Position numbers and translations under genes: made by a program. From NCBI GenBank assembly GCA_023441805.1, contig JAEZNO010000029.1, positions 1-62,220 on the forward strand: a stretch of DNA of 62,220 nucleotides. The letters are read 5' to 3'. The stretch is from Bacteroidota bacterium (lineage in GTDB: Bacteria > Bacteroidota > Bacteroidia > Bacteroidales > Lentimicrobiaceae). Under the pieces are notes generated by a model. That model was not told the origin of the DNA and did not search any database. It saw only the letters and a list, made by a program, of their open reading frames with translations. Positions 53,201-61,110 of this stretch are shown one piece after another (the first letter of the stretch is position 1; each line of letters starts with the position of its first letter).

Positions 53201-54713
53201 AATAGCTGATAAAGCCGCCATTCGACAGATTGATCACCTGGGCTTTCACCTGTTCATAAGGCTTTCTCATGTACTCGACCAACTCGGGCAAGAGGAAGTT
53301 CTTTGATTTTATCTTCTCGGTATAGCTGAATATTACATTCAGCGGGTTGATGAGGTCGATGCCCTGCAGTTTCTCAAAACGCTCCTCACTATAGAAGTTT
53401 GTCGACTCAAACACAGCAGTTTCCCTCCTGTTTAAGCCTCTTAGCATCTCGAATGTTACATTGTCATTGTTTATAGTATAGTACATTCCCTGGAAGTACA
53501 TATCCAATTTGTGGAAAGAGCTATAGAAAGGACTTCCCGAAACGCCATCACCGCTGCGCATCAGTGAAAGCTCCTGATTGTCGGATGTGTATCTTACCTG
53601 AAGCCCGGGATGATAAAGTGAATCAGTATCATAATAGAGTGTGGCTGCCGCACGCTGCGATATGAACCTGTCGGGACGGATGACAAAGCTGTTAGAGGTA
53701 ATTTTCATCAACAGTTCTGTTCCTCTTTTGATGAAGACACTCGCGTCAGTAAATGTATTGCCTGATCCTACTATTTTAGAACCTTCAATTGAGAATCCTC
53801 CAAAATAATCTATATCAGGATATAAGTTCTTAATGGCTAAATCATGCTCAAATGATTTGAAATTCGGGTATGATGATTTATCAGCAGGAACACCTGCCAG
53901 TACCCTGTCCTCAAGTGAGCCAACCAGGGGTCTGTTAAAATAATCCTTATGGTAAAAATTAACCGTATCAGCTTTATATGCAGTCTCCTTCAGGTTGATT
54001 TTATAGTAGCCAAGTATTACATATACCATGTTAGGATTGTACCCATACTTTTCCCATGTAACCTTTCCCTCAGTGCCAACAAACCTGTTTGAAAGCGGAT
54101 AGTATATCCCTGAAGTCTTTGAAATTGAAATGCTGTCGCGGGCTGAGTAGCTTACCAGATTTACATCTTTTAATTCAATCGAAAGGGTTGTATCGTATTT
54201 GTAGTTGATGCCGCTACCCCGGAATTTCCATGAGTTAGTATTTGCCTTATAGAGTATATGCTCCAGATTAAAGCGTGTAGTATTATTCAGGAAATCCTTC
54301 AATAATTTTAGCTTCTTCTGATCAATAAACTGCTGTAATGCCTTGTGCCAGGCTAATATGCTCTGATTGCCTGTGGTTTCGGTAAATGAACTAAGTGTTT
54401 CAAGATAATCAGCATAGCCCATATGGGGTTTTATTCCCGCTTTCCGCATGAGATTTGAACTTCTGATTATCTCGTTTTGTACCTCATTGGTGAATTTACT
54501 TTCCTGCCAGTCAACAACAAATTCTTTCAGAATATTCTGAATATTCTTGTTGTTCTGATTCTGGAAATACTCATTCAACTGTGTGACAAAAAGAGAATGA
54601 TCCTGTGAAAACTCCTGCTGTTGTTGCTGGGCACCGGCTTTAAAACCAATCACCATTAGAAGCACAAGTACTGCTGGTTCAACAAGTTTCAATAAACGGA
54701 TCTTTATTCTCAT
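50202..54713 (-). CDS. Very large exported beta-rich protein, function unknown
   Basis: The 1503-residue protein has a signal peptide (about 1-28, cut near FKAGAQ), a Gln-rich start, a helical region (about 35-150), and then some 1200 residues of repeated beta-strand units of the type GxGxL/F..S and DSL..A..F, e.g. FHGNGKLTFMSS, GLFGSGKSRLD, SASGNLDYV-like and FSGSEFIS-like strands. This looks like a long beta-solenoid or OstA/AsmA-like groove. The C-terminus (1300-1503) contains a helical EELNLTGQVKRMP region and TIDGYIEIGKRR. I recognise no named family; similar large proteins next to plsY may be conserved in the order. Predicted periplasmic or outer-membrane; lipid transport is only a guess. 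Confidence 0.75.
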   Translation of the reverse strand: MRIKIRLLKLVEPAVLVLLMVIGFKAGAQQQQQEFSQDHSLFVTQLNEYFQNQNNKNIQNILKEFVVDWQESKFTNEVQNEIIRSSNLMRKAGIKPHMGYADYLETLSSFTETTGNQSILAWHKALQQFIDQKKLKLLKDFLNNTTRFNLEHILYKANTNSWKFRGSGINYKYDTTLSIELKDVNLVSYSARDSISISKTSGIYYPLSNRFVGTEGKVTWEKYGYNPNMVYVILGYYKINLKETAYKADTVNFYHKDYFNRPLVGSLEDRVLAGVPADKSSYPNFKSFEHDLAIKNLYPDIDYFGGFSIEGSKIVGSGNTFTDASVFIKRGTELLMKITSNSFVIRPDRFISQRAAATLYYDTDSLYHPGLQVRYTSDNQELSLMRSGDGVSGSPFYSSFHKLDMYFQGMYYTINNDNVTFEMLRGLNRRETAVFESTNFYSEERFEKLQGIDLINPLNVIFSYTEKIKSKNFLLPELVEYMRKPYEQVKAQVINLSNGGFISYYINSDRIEVKQRLFDYINAKSKKKDYDVIQIRSNVENGPNAILDLKSFNLTVRGVDSVSLSIRKAVNILPRNKEIIIGKNRDFVFTGMVNAGYFTFYANKSSFEYDKFKLEMPTIDSMGFQIDTLNKETQKKVRIPVRNVIADLSGELLIDDPGNKSGIKDFPVFPLFNSQNDSYVYYDYHSIKGGAYKREDFYYTVFPFTIDSLNSFTTEGLSFDGSLYSGQIMPVITEPLRVMDDYSLGFHQTLPSRGISVYDNQGTFYNEVTLNNQGFHGNGKLTFMSSVSESPDFIFYPDSLVADLTSFAIKEKPGSPSFPEVTGDGVHQFWVPEKDSMSLQTLPGKEFVMFKEKSYHSGNLALTSRGLFGSGKSRLDNADILSNNFSFKDHSFNTDTTDFLLYYPERPTLSLSARMNSGYVDFLNRSGEFGVQGESQRIELPHSKYVCYMDKLEWSMEESQLKLTNSLVRRAELADTTDLKQLVDFDFTGSEFISTDPKRDSLKFFAMEATYDMKDNIINAREVKIIRVADVAIFPGDGKVTILSDGDMESLKGANIIADRLQKNHRIYDADVKVNSRKHYTASGNLDYVDDVGNIQQLHFNPITVDSAYRTYGYTKVSPDRILPLNDHFNFIGNIKLMAANKNLYFDGVFQLNNQCLAEGRPWIRFSSELAANDIRIPIQANERDSINDPILFGVVYSDFFSSIYPSLFEKPKAFGDTLIVSTEGFIRYDHKTESYMAGSNARLDNKSLTGNLITFSSDQCILNAEGSIDMGASMGSVKLKTFGEVTQYTMVDSSRLILSMVLDFFFAQQALDRLSEDMQISELGSLDVNSPTFRSFLTHLIGESEAGAFLEELNLTGQVKRMPDAFNKPIIFNNMKMVWDRKLKSFISEGKIGIAAIQGKIVNRTIDGYIEIGKRRTGDVLNIYLELNPLVWYYFSYSNGIMQAISSNNEFNSILASLKESKRTLPGKSGEMDYQYIISTPEARMAFMRKMQQRVPDTEEKL

Positions 54714-54742
54714 TTACCGGTCTTATAATTATTATTACTGGC

Positions 54743-55582
54743 CTATGGCTTTATTTTCCTGAATGATGCAGCAACCCACCTGTTGTTTTCAAGATGTGAT
54801 ATATATTCCAATCCCGAAGTGCCGGCCATCTGTTTGATTGCCGGCAAATCTTCTGAATAGAAACCACTTAAGAACAACAATCCATTCTCATACATGCACT
54901 TCGAATAAACAGGAATATCACTTAGCAGTATATTTCTGTTGATGTTGGCAAGTATAATATCAAAGTGTTGCTCTCCAAGTAATGCTGCATCACCAAGTAA
55001 AACGTTAATCTCCTGTGTATTATTTCGTTCGGTGTTTTCGAGAGTATTATTGTAAGCCCATACATCATTATCGATGGCAGTTACAGCCCCGGCACCTTTC
55101 ATTGCTGCCAGGATTGCCAGTATGCCTGTGCCGCAACCCATATCAAGTACTCTCTTTCCCTTGAATTCAGTCGCCAGAATCATCTGTATCATGCCGGCAG
55201 TTGTTTCATGATGGGCGGTTCCAAACGACATCTTAGGCTCAATCACTATCTCGTATTCAACATCCTTATTCGATGAATGGAATGGAGCACGTATGTGACA
55301 TTTGCCGTCAATGGTTACAGGTTGAAAATTCTCTTCCCACACCTTATTCCAGTTTTGGTCAGGAATGAGATTCCACGATAGTTCAAAGTCCTTACGGAAA
55401 TCTGTAATCTGGTCGTTGTTGATAAGTGATGGGGTGAATGAATCTGATGGGATATATGCCAGCAGAGTTTGATCTTCTTCAACGAAACTCTCGAAACCCA
55501 AATCTCCAAGCACTGCAGTCAAAATCTCAACACTGACCGGATTATCGGTTTTCGCAACACACTTTAGTTCTATATACTCCAT
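54743..55582 (-). CDS. prmA: Ribosomal protein L11 methyltransferase
   Basis: The 279-residue enzyme trimethylates ribosomal protein L11. It has an N-terminal ferredoxin-like substrate domain (about 1-110), motif I DMGCGTGILAILAAMKGA, AIDNDVWAYNNTLEN for the second strand and the NxxY-like LANINRNIL. Preceding FGTAHHETTAGMIQMIL is also diagnostic of PrmA. It lies between tpiA (57 bases upstream) and the 1503-codon gene (29 bases downstream) in one run. Confidence 0.95.
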   Translation of the reverse strand: MEYIELKCVAKTDNPVSVEILTAVLGDLGFESFVEEDQTLLAYIPSDSFTPSLINNDQITDFRKDFELSWNLIPDQNWNKVWEENFQPVTIDGKCHIRAPFHSSNKDVEYEIVIEPKMSFGTAHHETTAGMIQMILATEFKGKRVLDMGCGTGILAILAAMKGAGAVTAIDNDVWAYNNTLENTERNNTQEINVLLGDAALLGEQHFDIILANINRNILLSDIPVYSKCMYENGLLFLSGFYSEDLPAIKQMAGTSGLEYISHLENNRWVAASFRKIKP

Positions 55583-55639
55583 TATCTTAATCTAAAAACC
55601 ACTATCAGCGATAGATATCAATATTTGTGGCTCAATTAA

Positions 55640-56416
55640 TTACTTCTTAAAGCTGTTAACTATTTTAACGAAATCATCTGCTTTTAGCGAAGCGCCTCCT
55701 ATCAAGCCTCCATCCACATCATTTTGTGCAAACAGATCAGGAGCATTGCCCGGATTGCAGCTTCCACCGTAAAGAATTGAGATGCTGTTGCCGGTTTCTT
55801 CGCCATAGTGTTCAGTGAAGAGATTACGGATAAAGGCATGCATCTCCTGAGCCTGCTCAGGTGAGGCGGTTTTGCCTGTGCCGATAGCCCATACCGGTTC
55901 ATAAGCTACTACAACCTGCCGTATCTCGTGATCGGCAAGATTACAGAGGGCCTTATTAACCTGCTGTGATACTACTTCAAAGTGGCGGTTCTCTTCTCTT
56001 TCATTAAGGACCTCGCCACAGCAATATATAGGGGTAAGATTATTTAACAGAGCTTTCTTTACTTTCAGGGCAATAATATCGTCGTTCTCTCCAAAATAGG
56101 TGCGCCTTTCCGAATGTCCCAGTATAACATACTTAGCACCGGCTGATTTAATCATCTCGGCTGATATCTCACCTGTGTATGCCCCTAAGTCATAATGACT
56201 CATGTTCTGAGCACCCGATGAGAAGTAATTTTGCTGTGCAATATCAGATGCAAGCTCAAGATACAATGCGGGTGGACAAACTACAACCTCAACATTGTCA
56301 GGACGCGATTCACTCAACAAATCGGCAATATCAAACAATAACCCCTCAGCCTCACTAAAAGTCTTATTCATCTTCCAGTTTCCGGCTACAATTTTCTTTC
56401 TCATTTTAGTATCCAT
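55640..56416 (-). CDS. tpiA: Triosephosphate isomerase
   Basis: The 258-residue glycolytic enzyme has all active-site motifs: GNWKMNKT (N13, K15), GHSERR with the catalytic His region, AYEPVWAIGTGKTA with the catalytic Glu, and the phosphate loop YGGSCNPGNAPD and GGLIGGASLK. The start may be the ATG at 56416 or, more usual for the family, at 56404 (MRKKIVAGN). It follows the permease by 6 bases. Confidence 0.97.
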   Translation of the reverse strand: MDTKMRKKIVAGNWKMNKTFSEAEGLLFDIADLLSESRPDNVEVVVCPPALYLELASDIAQQNYFSSGAQNMSHYDLGAYTGEISAEMIKSAGAKYVILGHSERRTYFGENDDIIALKVKKALLNNLTPIYCCGEVLNEREENRHFEVVSQQVNKALCNLADHEIRQVVVAYEPVWAIGTGKTASPEQAQEMHAFIRNLFTEHYGEETGNSISILYGGSCNPGNAPDLFAQNDVDGGLIGGASLKADDFVKIVNSFKK

Positions 56417-56422
56417 TTCTAT

Positions 56423-57499
56423 TTATGTGAGCTTTATTCTGGGATCAAGCCAGGCGTAAATGATATCCACAAAGATATTAATTATCACGAGTAGTACAGC
56501 AATAAACAGAACAGCACCCATGACTACCGGAAAATCATACTTCTCAAGGCCGTCAACAATAACAACTCCAATACCTTTCCAGTCGAAAATATACTCAACA
56601 AAAACCGCGCCTGCCATTAATGATGCAAACCAACCCGAAACAGTTGTAACAATCGGATTGAGCGCATTACGCAACCCATGCCTGAAAATTATCCTTCGTT
56701 CAGTTAATCCTTTCGAGCGTGCTGTTCGGATGTAATCCTGCGATAATACCTCAAGCATCGAGCTTCTTGTGAGTTCAATAATAATGGCCAACGGTCGGAT
56801 CCCAAGAGTCACTGCAGGCAAGATAATATTCTTAAGATCAAGATACTCTCCACGCCCAAAATCATCAACAGTGTACAACGAGCCAAACATGTTCAGCCCG
56901 GTAAAATCGGCAAGCACAAATGCAAACAACCATGCCATCAAAATGGCAGCAAAGAACGATGGTAGCGACATCCCGAATACCGACAATAACAATGAAATCC
57001 TGTCGAAAAAGCTGTCCTTATGAAGTGCGGTCGCCACACCAATGAGCAGGCTTACCAGAACCGCAAACCCCATTGAAACAGTGGCAAGTAACATTGTATT
57101 GGGAAATGCCTGTGCTAAGATTTCCGATACTTCCCGCTTGCTCTGGTACGACCTGCGCAAATATGGTTTCTTGACTATTATTTTAGTGTTTCCCAAATCA
57201 GTCAGTTTCAGGTAAGGAGCATACTTTGAACTGTCGGCAAATATTTTACTCCCTTTATCAACTTTGTGAAACGATACCGGTGAGAGATCATTCAGGAATT
57301 TAATGTACTGAACGTAAACAGGGTCGTTAAGTCCCAGCTCATTATTTATAGCCTCAATTGATGAAATATCAGCCCGTTGGCCCAGCATCATGCGGGCAGG
57401 ATCACCAGGCAGAATGTTAAAAAGGAAAAAGACCAGTGTAACTACCCCGAATAAAACGAATATCCCATAGTAAATCCTTCTTACGATAAATCGGAGCAT
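56423..57499 (-). CDS. Dipeptide/oligopeptide-type ABC transporter permease (OppB/DppB-like)
   Basis: The 358-residue inner-membrane protein has the usual N-terminal helix RIYYGIFVLFGVVTLVFFLF, the DPARMMLGQ loop, about six helices in all, and the EAA-type coupling loop RTARSKGLTERRIIFRHGLRNAL. It would form one half of a peptide or nickel-type import channel. No second permease, ATPase or binding protein is in the window, so partners must lie elsewhere. It carries a periplasmic insertion (about 65-130) longer than average. It sits between the BT_3928-like gene (13 bases) and tpiA (6 bases). Confidence 0.9.
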   Translation of the reverse strand: MLRFIVRRIYYGIFVLFGVVTLVFFLFNILPGDPARMMLGQRADISSIEAINNELGLNDPVYVQYIKFLNDLSPVSFHKVDKGSKIFADSSKYAPYLKLTDLGNTKIIVKKPYLRRSYQSKREVSEILAQAFPNTMLLATVSMGFAVLVSLLIGVATALHKDSFFDRISLLLSVFGMSLPSFFAAILMAWLFAFVLADFTGLNMFGSLYTVDDFGRGEYLDLKNIILPAVTLGIRPLAIIIELTRSSMLEVLSQDYIRTARSKGLTERRIIFRHGLRNALNPIVTTVSGWFASLMAGAVFVEYIFDWKGIGVVIVDGLEKYDFPVVMGAVLFIAVLLVIINIFVDIIYAWLDPRIKLT

Positions 57500-57512
57500 A
57501 CATCCTCAGCGT

Positions 57513-58619
57513 TCAAATGTTCATTTGCTTCTTGAAATCGGCATACTCTTCAAAGTCAACATGACTCCATTTATCAAGCACTACGCCATCTTTCATCATT
57601 ATCAATCCAGGATTTGCCCTAACCATGGTTTTAAGTACAACATCGTCGGCCTGGTAAAACGTGAAATTAAGGTCAAGACGTTTGCTAATTGAATCAATTT
57701 CAGGAGGCAGTGAACTGGTGATTACGCTGAATGCATACCCATCTTCTTCGGCTGCATTGGCAAATTCGCGCATGACCTTTAAGCCCTTTTCGTTTGATTC
57801 ATGCAGGTTCCATGCAATGAGCAGAAAATGCAAATCAGGATTCCTGATAATCATCCCGGTAACATCATTACCTTCCAGATCAACAATCTGTAAGTCGGAA
57901 CCCGGATGTTGATTAGGATCTTCAACACGTTGACCCAAAAACTCCCACTTACTCATCCAGGTTGAATCATTGTAGGGATAATCGGGCAACAGATATTCCT
58001 TTTCCTCACCGGTCTCAGTGTTTCGATATGTAACATAGTATTTTACAGGCAAAATCTCCTCACTGTACATTTTGTTGCCAACCTTCCACTCCATAAAGTC
58101 GATGATCGGTAAATGCCGGTAGCTATAAATAAATACCGAGAGTATGGCAGCACAGGATAAAGCGGCAATGCCATAAGCCTGAAAATTATTATAACGGTCG
58201 ACAGTCTTTTTTCTCCATATAAACAAAATTATGGTCGGAATCATGAGAATGACATTCTTGAAGAAAGTCTGCCAGTTAGTCAATTTAATAGCATCACCAA
58301 AGCATCCACAGTCGGGCACAGGGTTCTCGAGAGCATCGTAAAAGGTGAGGACTGTAAAGAAAGCCATCATGCCCAGAAGAAGCCAGGCATTAACGCGGGG
58401 TTTCAGATTAAACAGCACAACAAATCCCAGTACGAATTCAGCTGTCGATAAAAGAATTGACAGAGCAATGGCAGCCGGCGTCATCCATTCAGTACCCCAA
58501 ACGGCAAAATAATCTTCGAGCCTGTATGCAAATCCAAGAGGATCAATTCCTTTAACAAAGCCCGAAAACATGAAGACCAATCCGACAATGATCCTCGAAA
58601 TAAAATGTAAGATTCTCAT
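57513..58619 (-). CDS. BT_3928-like DoxX/MauE membrane protein with thioredoxin-like C-terminus
   Basis: The 368-residue protein has four helices of the DoxX/MauE type (about 1-135) with FMFSGFVKGIDPLGFAYRLE and the conserved PVPDCGCFGDAIKL cysteine motif, a fifth helix (about 147-168), then a periplasmic thioredoxin-like domain (about 250-368; LLIAWNLHESNEKGLKVM). In that domain the CxxC position reads NLHES, so the fold is likely redox-inactive or works with other cysteines. Family role in thiol chemistry is inferred. Its ATG overlaps the DUF1599 stop by 4 bases. Confidence 0.85.
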   Translation of the reverse strand: MRILHFISRIIVGLVFMFSGFVKGIDPLGFAYRLEDYFAVWGTEWMTPAAIALSILLSTAEFVLGFVVLFNLKPRVNAWLLLGMMAFFTVLTFYDALENPVPDCGCFGDAIKLTNWQTFFKNVILMIPTIILFIWRKKTVDRYNNFQAYGIAALSCAAILSVFIYSYRHLPIIDFMEWKVGNKMYSEEILPVKYYVTYRNTETGEEKEYLLPDYPYNDSTWMSKWEFLGQRVEDPNQHPGSDLQIVDLEGNDVTGMIIRNPDLHFLLIAWNLHESNEKGLKVMREFANAAEEDGYAFSVITSSLPPEIDSISKRLDLNFTFYQADDVVLKTMVRANPGLIMMKDGVVLDKWSHVDFEEYADFKKQMNI

Positions 58620-59164
58620 GGCTTTAACTCGTTTATCTTAATGAGCGCAAAAACAGCATAGTTTATCATATCAAGGTAGTTAGCGTCAATTCCTTCCGAT
58701 ACGAAAGTCATACCCTTATTATCTTCAATTTGCTTAACTCTTAACAGCTTCATCAGAATGATATCGGTAAGTGAGCTTATCCGCATGTTTCGCCAAGCCT
58801 CGTCATAATCATGATTCTTGTTGGTCATCAGGCTTTTGGCTGTAGAAGTAAACTTATCATAGAGAGCCTCAACCTCTTTCTTATTCATGTTTAGCTCTTC
58901 ACTTTGCCCTAATTGAAGTTGAATGAGACCAATAACTGAATAATTGACAATGCCTATAAATTCCGATTTCTCGTCTTCCGATACAAGTTTAACTCCTTTG
59001 GTCTGGATGCTCCTTATGCGATTTGCTTTAATATATATTTGATCAGTGATTGATTCAGAACGAAGTACACGCCACGCAGTGCCATAATCATTCATCTTAG
59101 CTAAAAATATATCTTTGCACTCACGGATAGCCTCATCAAATTGGACTGCAGTTTCGGATGTCAT
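58616..59164 (-). CDS. DUF1599 domain protein
   Basis: The 182-residue soluble protein consists of two similar helical halves, each with a KNxDYxxAWR motif (KMNDYGTAWRVLR at about 23-35 and KNHDYDEAWRNMR at about 116-128) and an ISSLTDIILMK-like helix. It therefore looks like an internal duplication. DUF1599 is common in Bacteroidota and usually stands next to the BT_3928 gene and folP, as it does here. Biochemical role is unknown. It heads the seven-gene minus run and has a TATATTTG promoter. Confidence 0.88.
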   Translation of the reverse strand: MTSETAVQFDEAIRECKDIFLAKMNDYGTAWRVLRSESITDQIYIKANRIRSIQTKGVKLVSEDEKSEFIGIVNYSVIGLIQLQLGQSEELNMNKKEVEALYDKFTSTAKSLMTNKNHDYDEAWRNMRISSLTDIILMKLLRVKQIEDNKGMTFVSEGIDANYLDMINYAVFALIKINELKP

Positions 59165-59201
59165 ATCTGCAATGGTTATGTTAATTTTTTATTCAGCAAG
59201 G

Positions 59202-59209
59202 CAAATATA
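59202..59209 (-). promoter_or_regulatory. -7 box of the DUF1599-to-plsY run
   Basis: Minus-strand TATATTTG, 37 bases before the ATG at 59164. It is the only good promoter I see for the run from 59164 down to 49552. Confidence 0.65.
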
Positions 59210-59231
59210 AAGAGGTTATCCTGATTATGCT

Positions 59232-60086
59232 ATGAATTTTTTGCAAAAGCAATTACTGAGGTGCGGATCAAAAGAACTTGATCTGAAAACCCCTGCCGTT
59301 ATGGGTATTATTAACCTTACCCCCGATTCGTTCTATGACGGTGGCAGTAATAACACCCCCGAAGCGGTTCTCAATAAAGCATCTGCAATGATTGGTGAGG
59401 GTGCATCGATTATCGACATTGGCGCATTATCAACCCGTCCTGGAGCTATGCAATTAACTGATTATGATGAACTCGACAGGTTAATTCCTTATCTTAACCT
59501 AATCCGTAAAGAATTCCCCAAAATAATCATCTCAGTTGATACTTACCGCAGAAAAGTTGCTGAAGCCGCCATCAACGGCGGGGCCGATATGATAAATGAC
59601 ATCTCGGGCGGCCTGATGGATAATGAGATGATAAATTATATGTGTCAGCACGATGCAGCATATGTATTAATGCATATCCAGGGCACACCCGAAAACATGC
59701 AGTTAAATCCTCAATATTCTGACGTAGTAAAGGAAGTAAAAGCATTTTTTACCGAGAGGCTTAAGATATTTACTGAAGCAGGAAAGCAAAACATAATACT
59801 CGATCCCGGATTCGGTTTCGGTAAAACAGTTCGGCATAACTATCAATTACTGAATGGAATAGCAAAATTAACGGAAGTAGGCTATCCGGTACTTGCAGGA
59901 GTATCCCGCAAGTCAATGATCAACAAGGTTCTGAATACAAAACCCGAATCGGCACTCAACGGAACAACCGCAGTAAATACCATTGCCCTGATGCAAGGAG
60001 CGAGTATTTTAAGGGTTCATGATGTTAAAGAAGCAATGCAGACAGTGAAAATTTTTATGGAATACAAAAATTCACTTCCTGCTTAA
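59232..60086 (+). CDS. folP: Dihydropteroate synthase
   Basis: The 284-residue enzyme joins dihydropterin pyrophosphate and p-aminobenzoate in folate synthesis. It has MGIINLTPDSFYDGG (about 24-38), the pterin-binding SVDTYRRKVAEAAINGGADMINDISGG, the DPGFGFGKT loop and GVSRKSMI. All key residues of this sulfonamide target are present. It is divergent from the DUF1599 gene with a 67-base shared gap and precedes cdaA by 105 bases. Confidence 0.97.
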   Translation: MNFLQKQLLRCGSKELDLKTPAVMGIINLTPDSFYDGGSNNTPEAVLNKASAMIGEGASIIDIGALSTRPGAMQLTDYDELDRLIPYLNLIRKEFPKIIISVDTYRRKVAEAAINGGADMINDISGGLMDNEMINYMCQHDAAYVLMHIQGTPENMQLNPQYSDVVKEVKAFFTERLKIFTEAGKQNIILDPGFGFGKTVRHNYQLLNGIAKLTEVGYPVLAGVSRKSMINKVLNTKPESALNGTTAVNTIALMQGASILRVHDVKEAMQTVKIFMEYKNSLPA

Positions 60087-60168
60087 ACCTGTCTGAGGTA
60101 CAAAACTTTAACACTCAATATTGTACTACATCAAACCTGAATGCATCAGTGCATACTTTGTAATTTGC

Positions 60169-60176
60169 TACATTTG
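60169..60176 (+). promoter_or_regulatory. -7 box of cdaA
   Basis: TACATTTG, 15 bases before the ATG at 60192. Confidence 0.65.
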
Positions 60177-60191
60177 CAAAAATGATAAGCC

Positions 60192-60998
60192 ATGCTTGAA
60201 CTTGCAGTACCCTTTTTCATTGGATTAAGATTACTTGATGTCATTGATATCATACTTGTTGGATTGTTGCTATACGAACTCTACAATCTCGTAAAAGGTA
60301 CCGCAGCCATCAACATTCTCCTCGGCATCATAGCTATATTCCTGATTTGGAGACTAGTGCGAATACTTGAGATGGAGTTGCTATCCGAAATACTCGGCGC
60401 ATTTATCAGTGTGGGTTTTATTGCGCTGATTGTAGTCTTTCAGCCCGAAATCAGGAAATTCCTTCTACTTGTTGGCACTCCATCCTTTATAAGGCGAAAA
60501 AACAACCGATTTCTATTTTGGCGCATAAGGTATGGCAACGAAGAATCACTTCATATCGATCCGATTGTACAAGCCTGTCATAAAATGGCCAATTCAAAGA
60601 CAGGTGCGCTTATCGTTATAGGGAAGATCAATGAACTAAGCGAAGCTATTGAATCAGGCGAAATTATTGACGCCCGCATCTCTGAGCAATTGATTGAGAA
60701 CATCTTCTACAAAAACTCCCCTCTGCATGATGGAGCACTTATAATCATCAACAACAAGATAAAGGCTGCAAGCTGTATACTTCCTGTATCAAAAAATGAT
60801 AAATTGCCTGCCCAGGTAGGATTACGTCACAGAGCTGCCGTTGGTATCACTGAGAAATCGGATGCCATAGCTCTCGTAGTCTCCGAGCAAACCGGCAACA
60901 TATCCTGGTGCAAAGCGGGACATCTAAACTCCAACATCCAGCCCGCCAGGCTGAAAACCCTTTTGGAAGAAGAGTTTAATGTAACGGTGAAAGGATAG
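60192..60998 (+). CDS. cdaA: Diadenylate cyclase CdaA
   Basis: The 268-residue protein makes c-di-AMP from ATP. It has about three membrane helices (1-85), a short coiled region, and a DisA_N domain (about 118-255) with the catalytic DGALIIINN and RHRAAVGI motifs (DGA and RHR triads intact). c-di-AMP controls potassium, turgor and cell-wall balance. The CdaR and GlmM genes that often flank it in Firmicutes are absent; the folP neighbour is the usual Bacteroidota arrangement. Confidence 0.96.
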   Translation: MLELAVPFFIGLRLLDVIDIILVGLLLYELYNLVKGTAAINILLGIIAIFLIWRLVRILEMELLSEILGAFISVGFIALIVVFQPEIRKFLLLVGTPSFIRRKNNRFLFWRIRYGNEESLHIDPIVQACHKMANSKTGALIVIGKINELSEAIESGEIIDARISEQLIENIFYKNSPLHDGALIIINNKIKAASCILPVSKNDKLPAQVGLRHRAAVGITEKSDAIALVVSEQTGNISWCKAGHLNSNIQPARLKTLLEEEFNVTVKG

Positions 60999-61002
60999 AA
61001 AA

Positions 61003-61110
61003 CACCTCATCCCCTACCCTTCTTCTCCTCAAGGAGAAGGGTGACCGCATTGGAGTATTATTCAATGCTAAAGCCACTCGCCTTTAGTAGAGGGGTTTAG
61101 GGTGAGGTGG
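61003..61110 (+). repeat. Dispersed inverted-repeat element, second copy
   Basis: Begins cacctcatcccctaccc and ends tttagggtgaggtg, an imperfect inverted repeat with an internal ctcc/ggag hairpin. Its right part matches 43098-43128 almost base for base. It overlaps the 3' end of the minus-strand gene. Confidence 0.55.
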
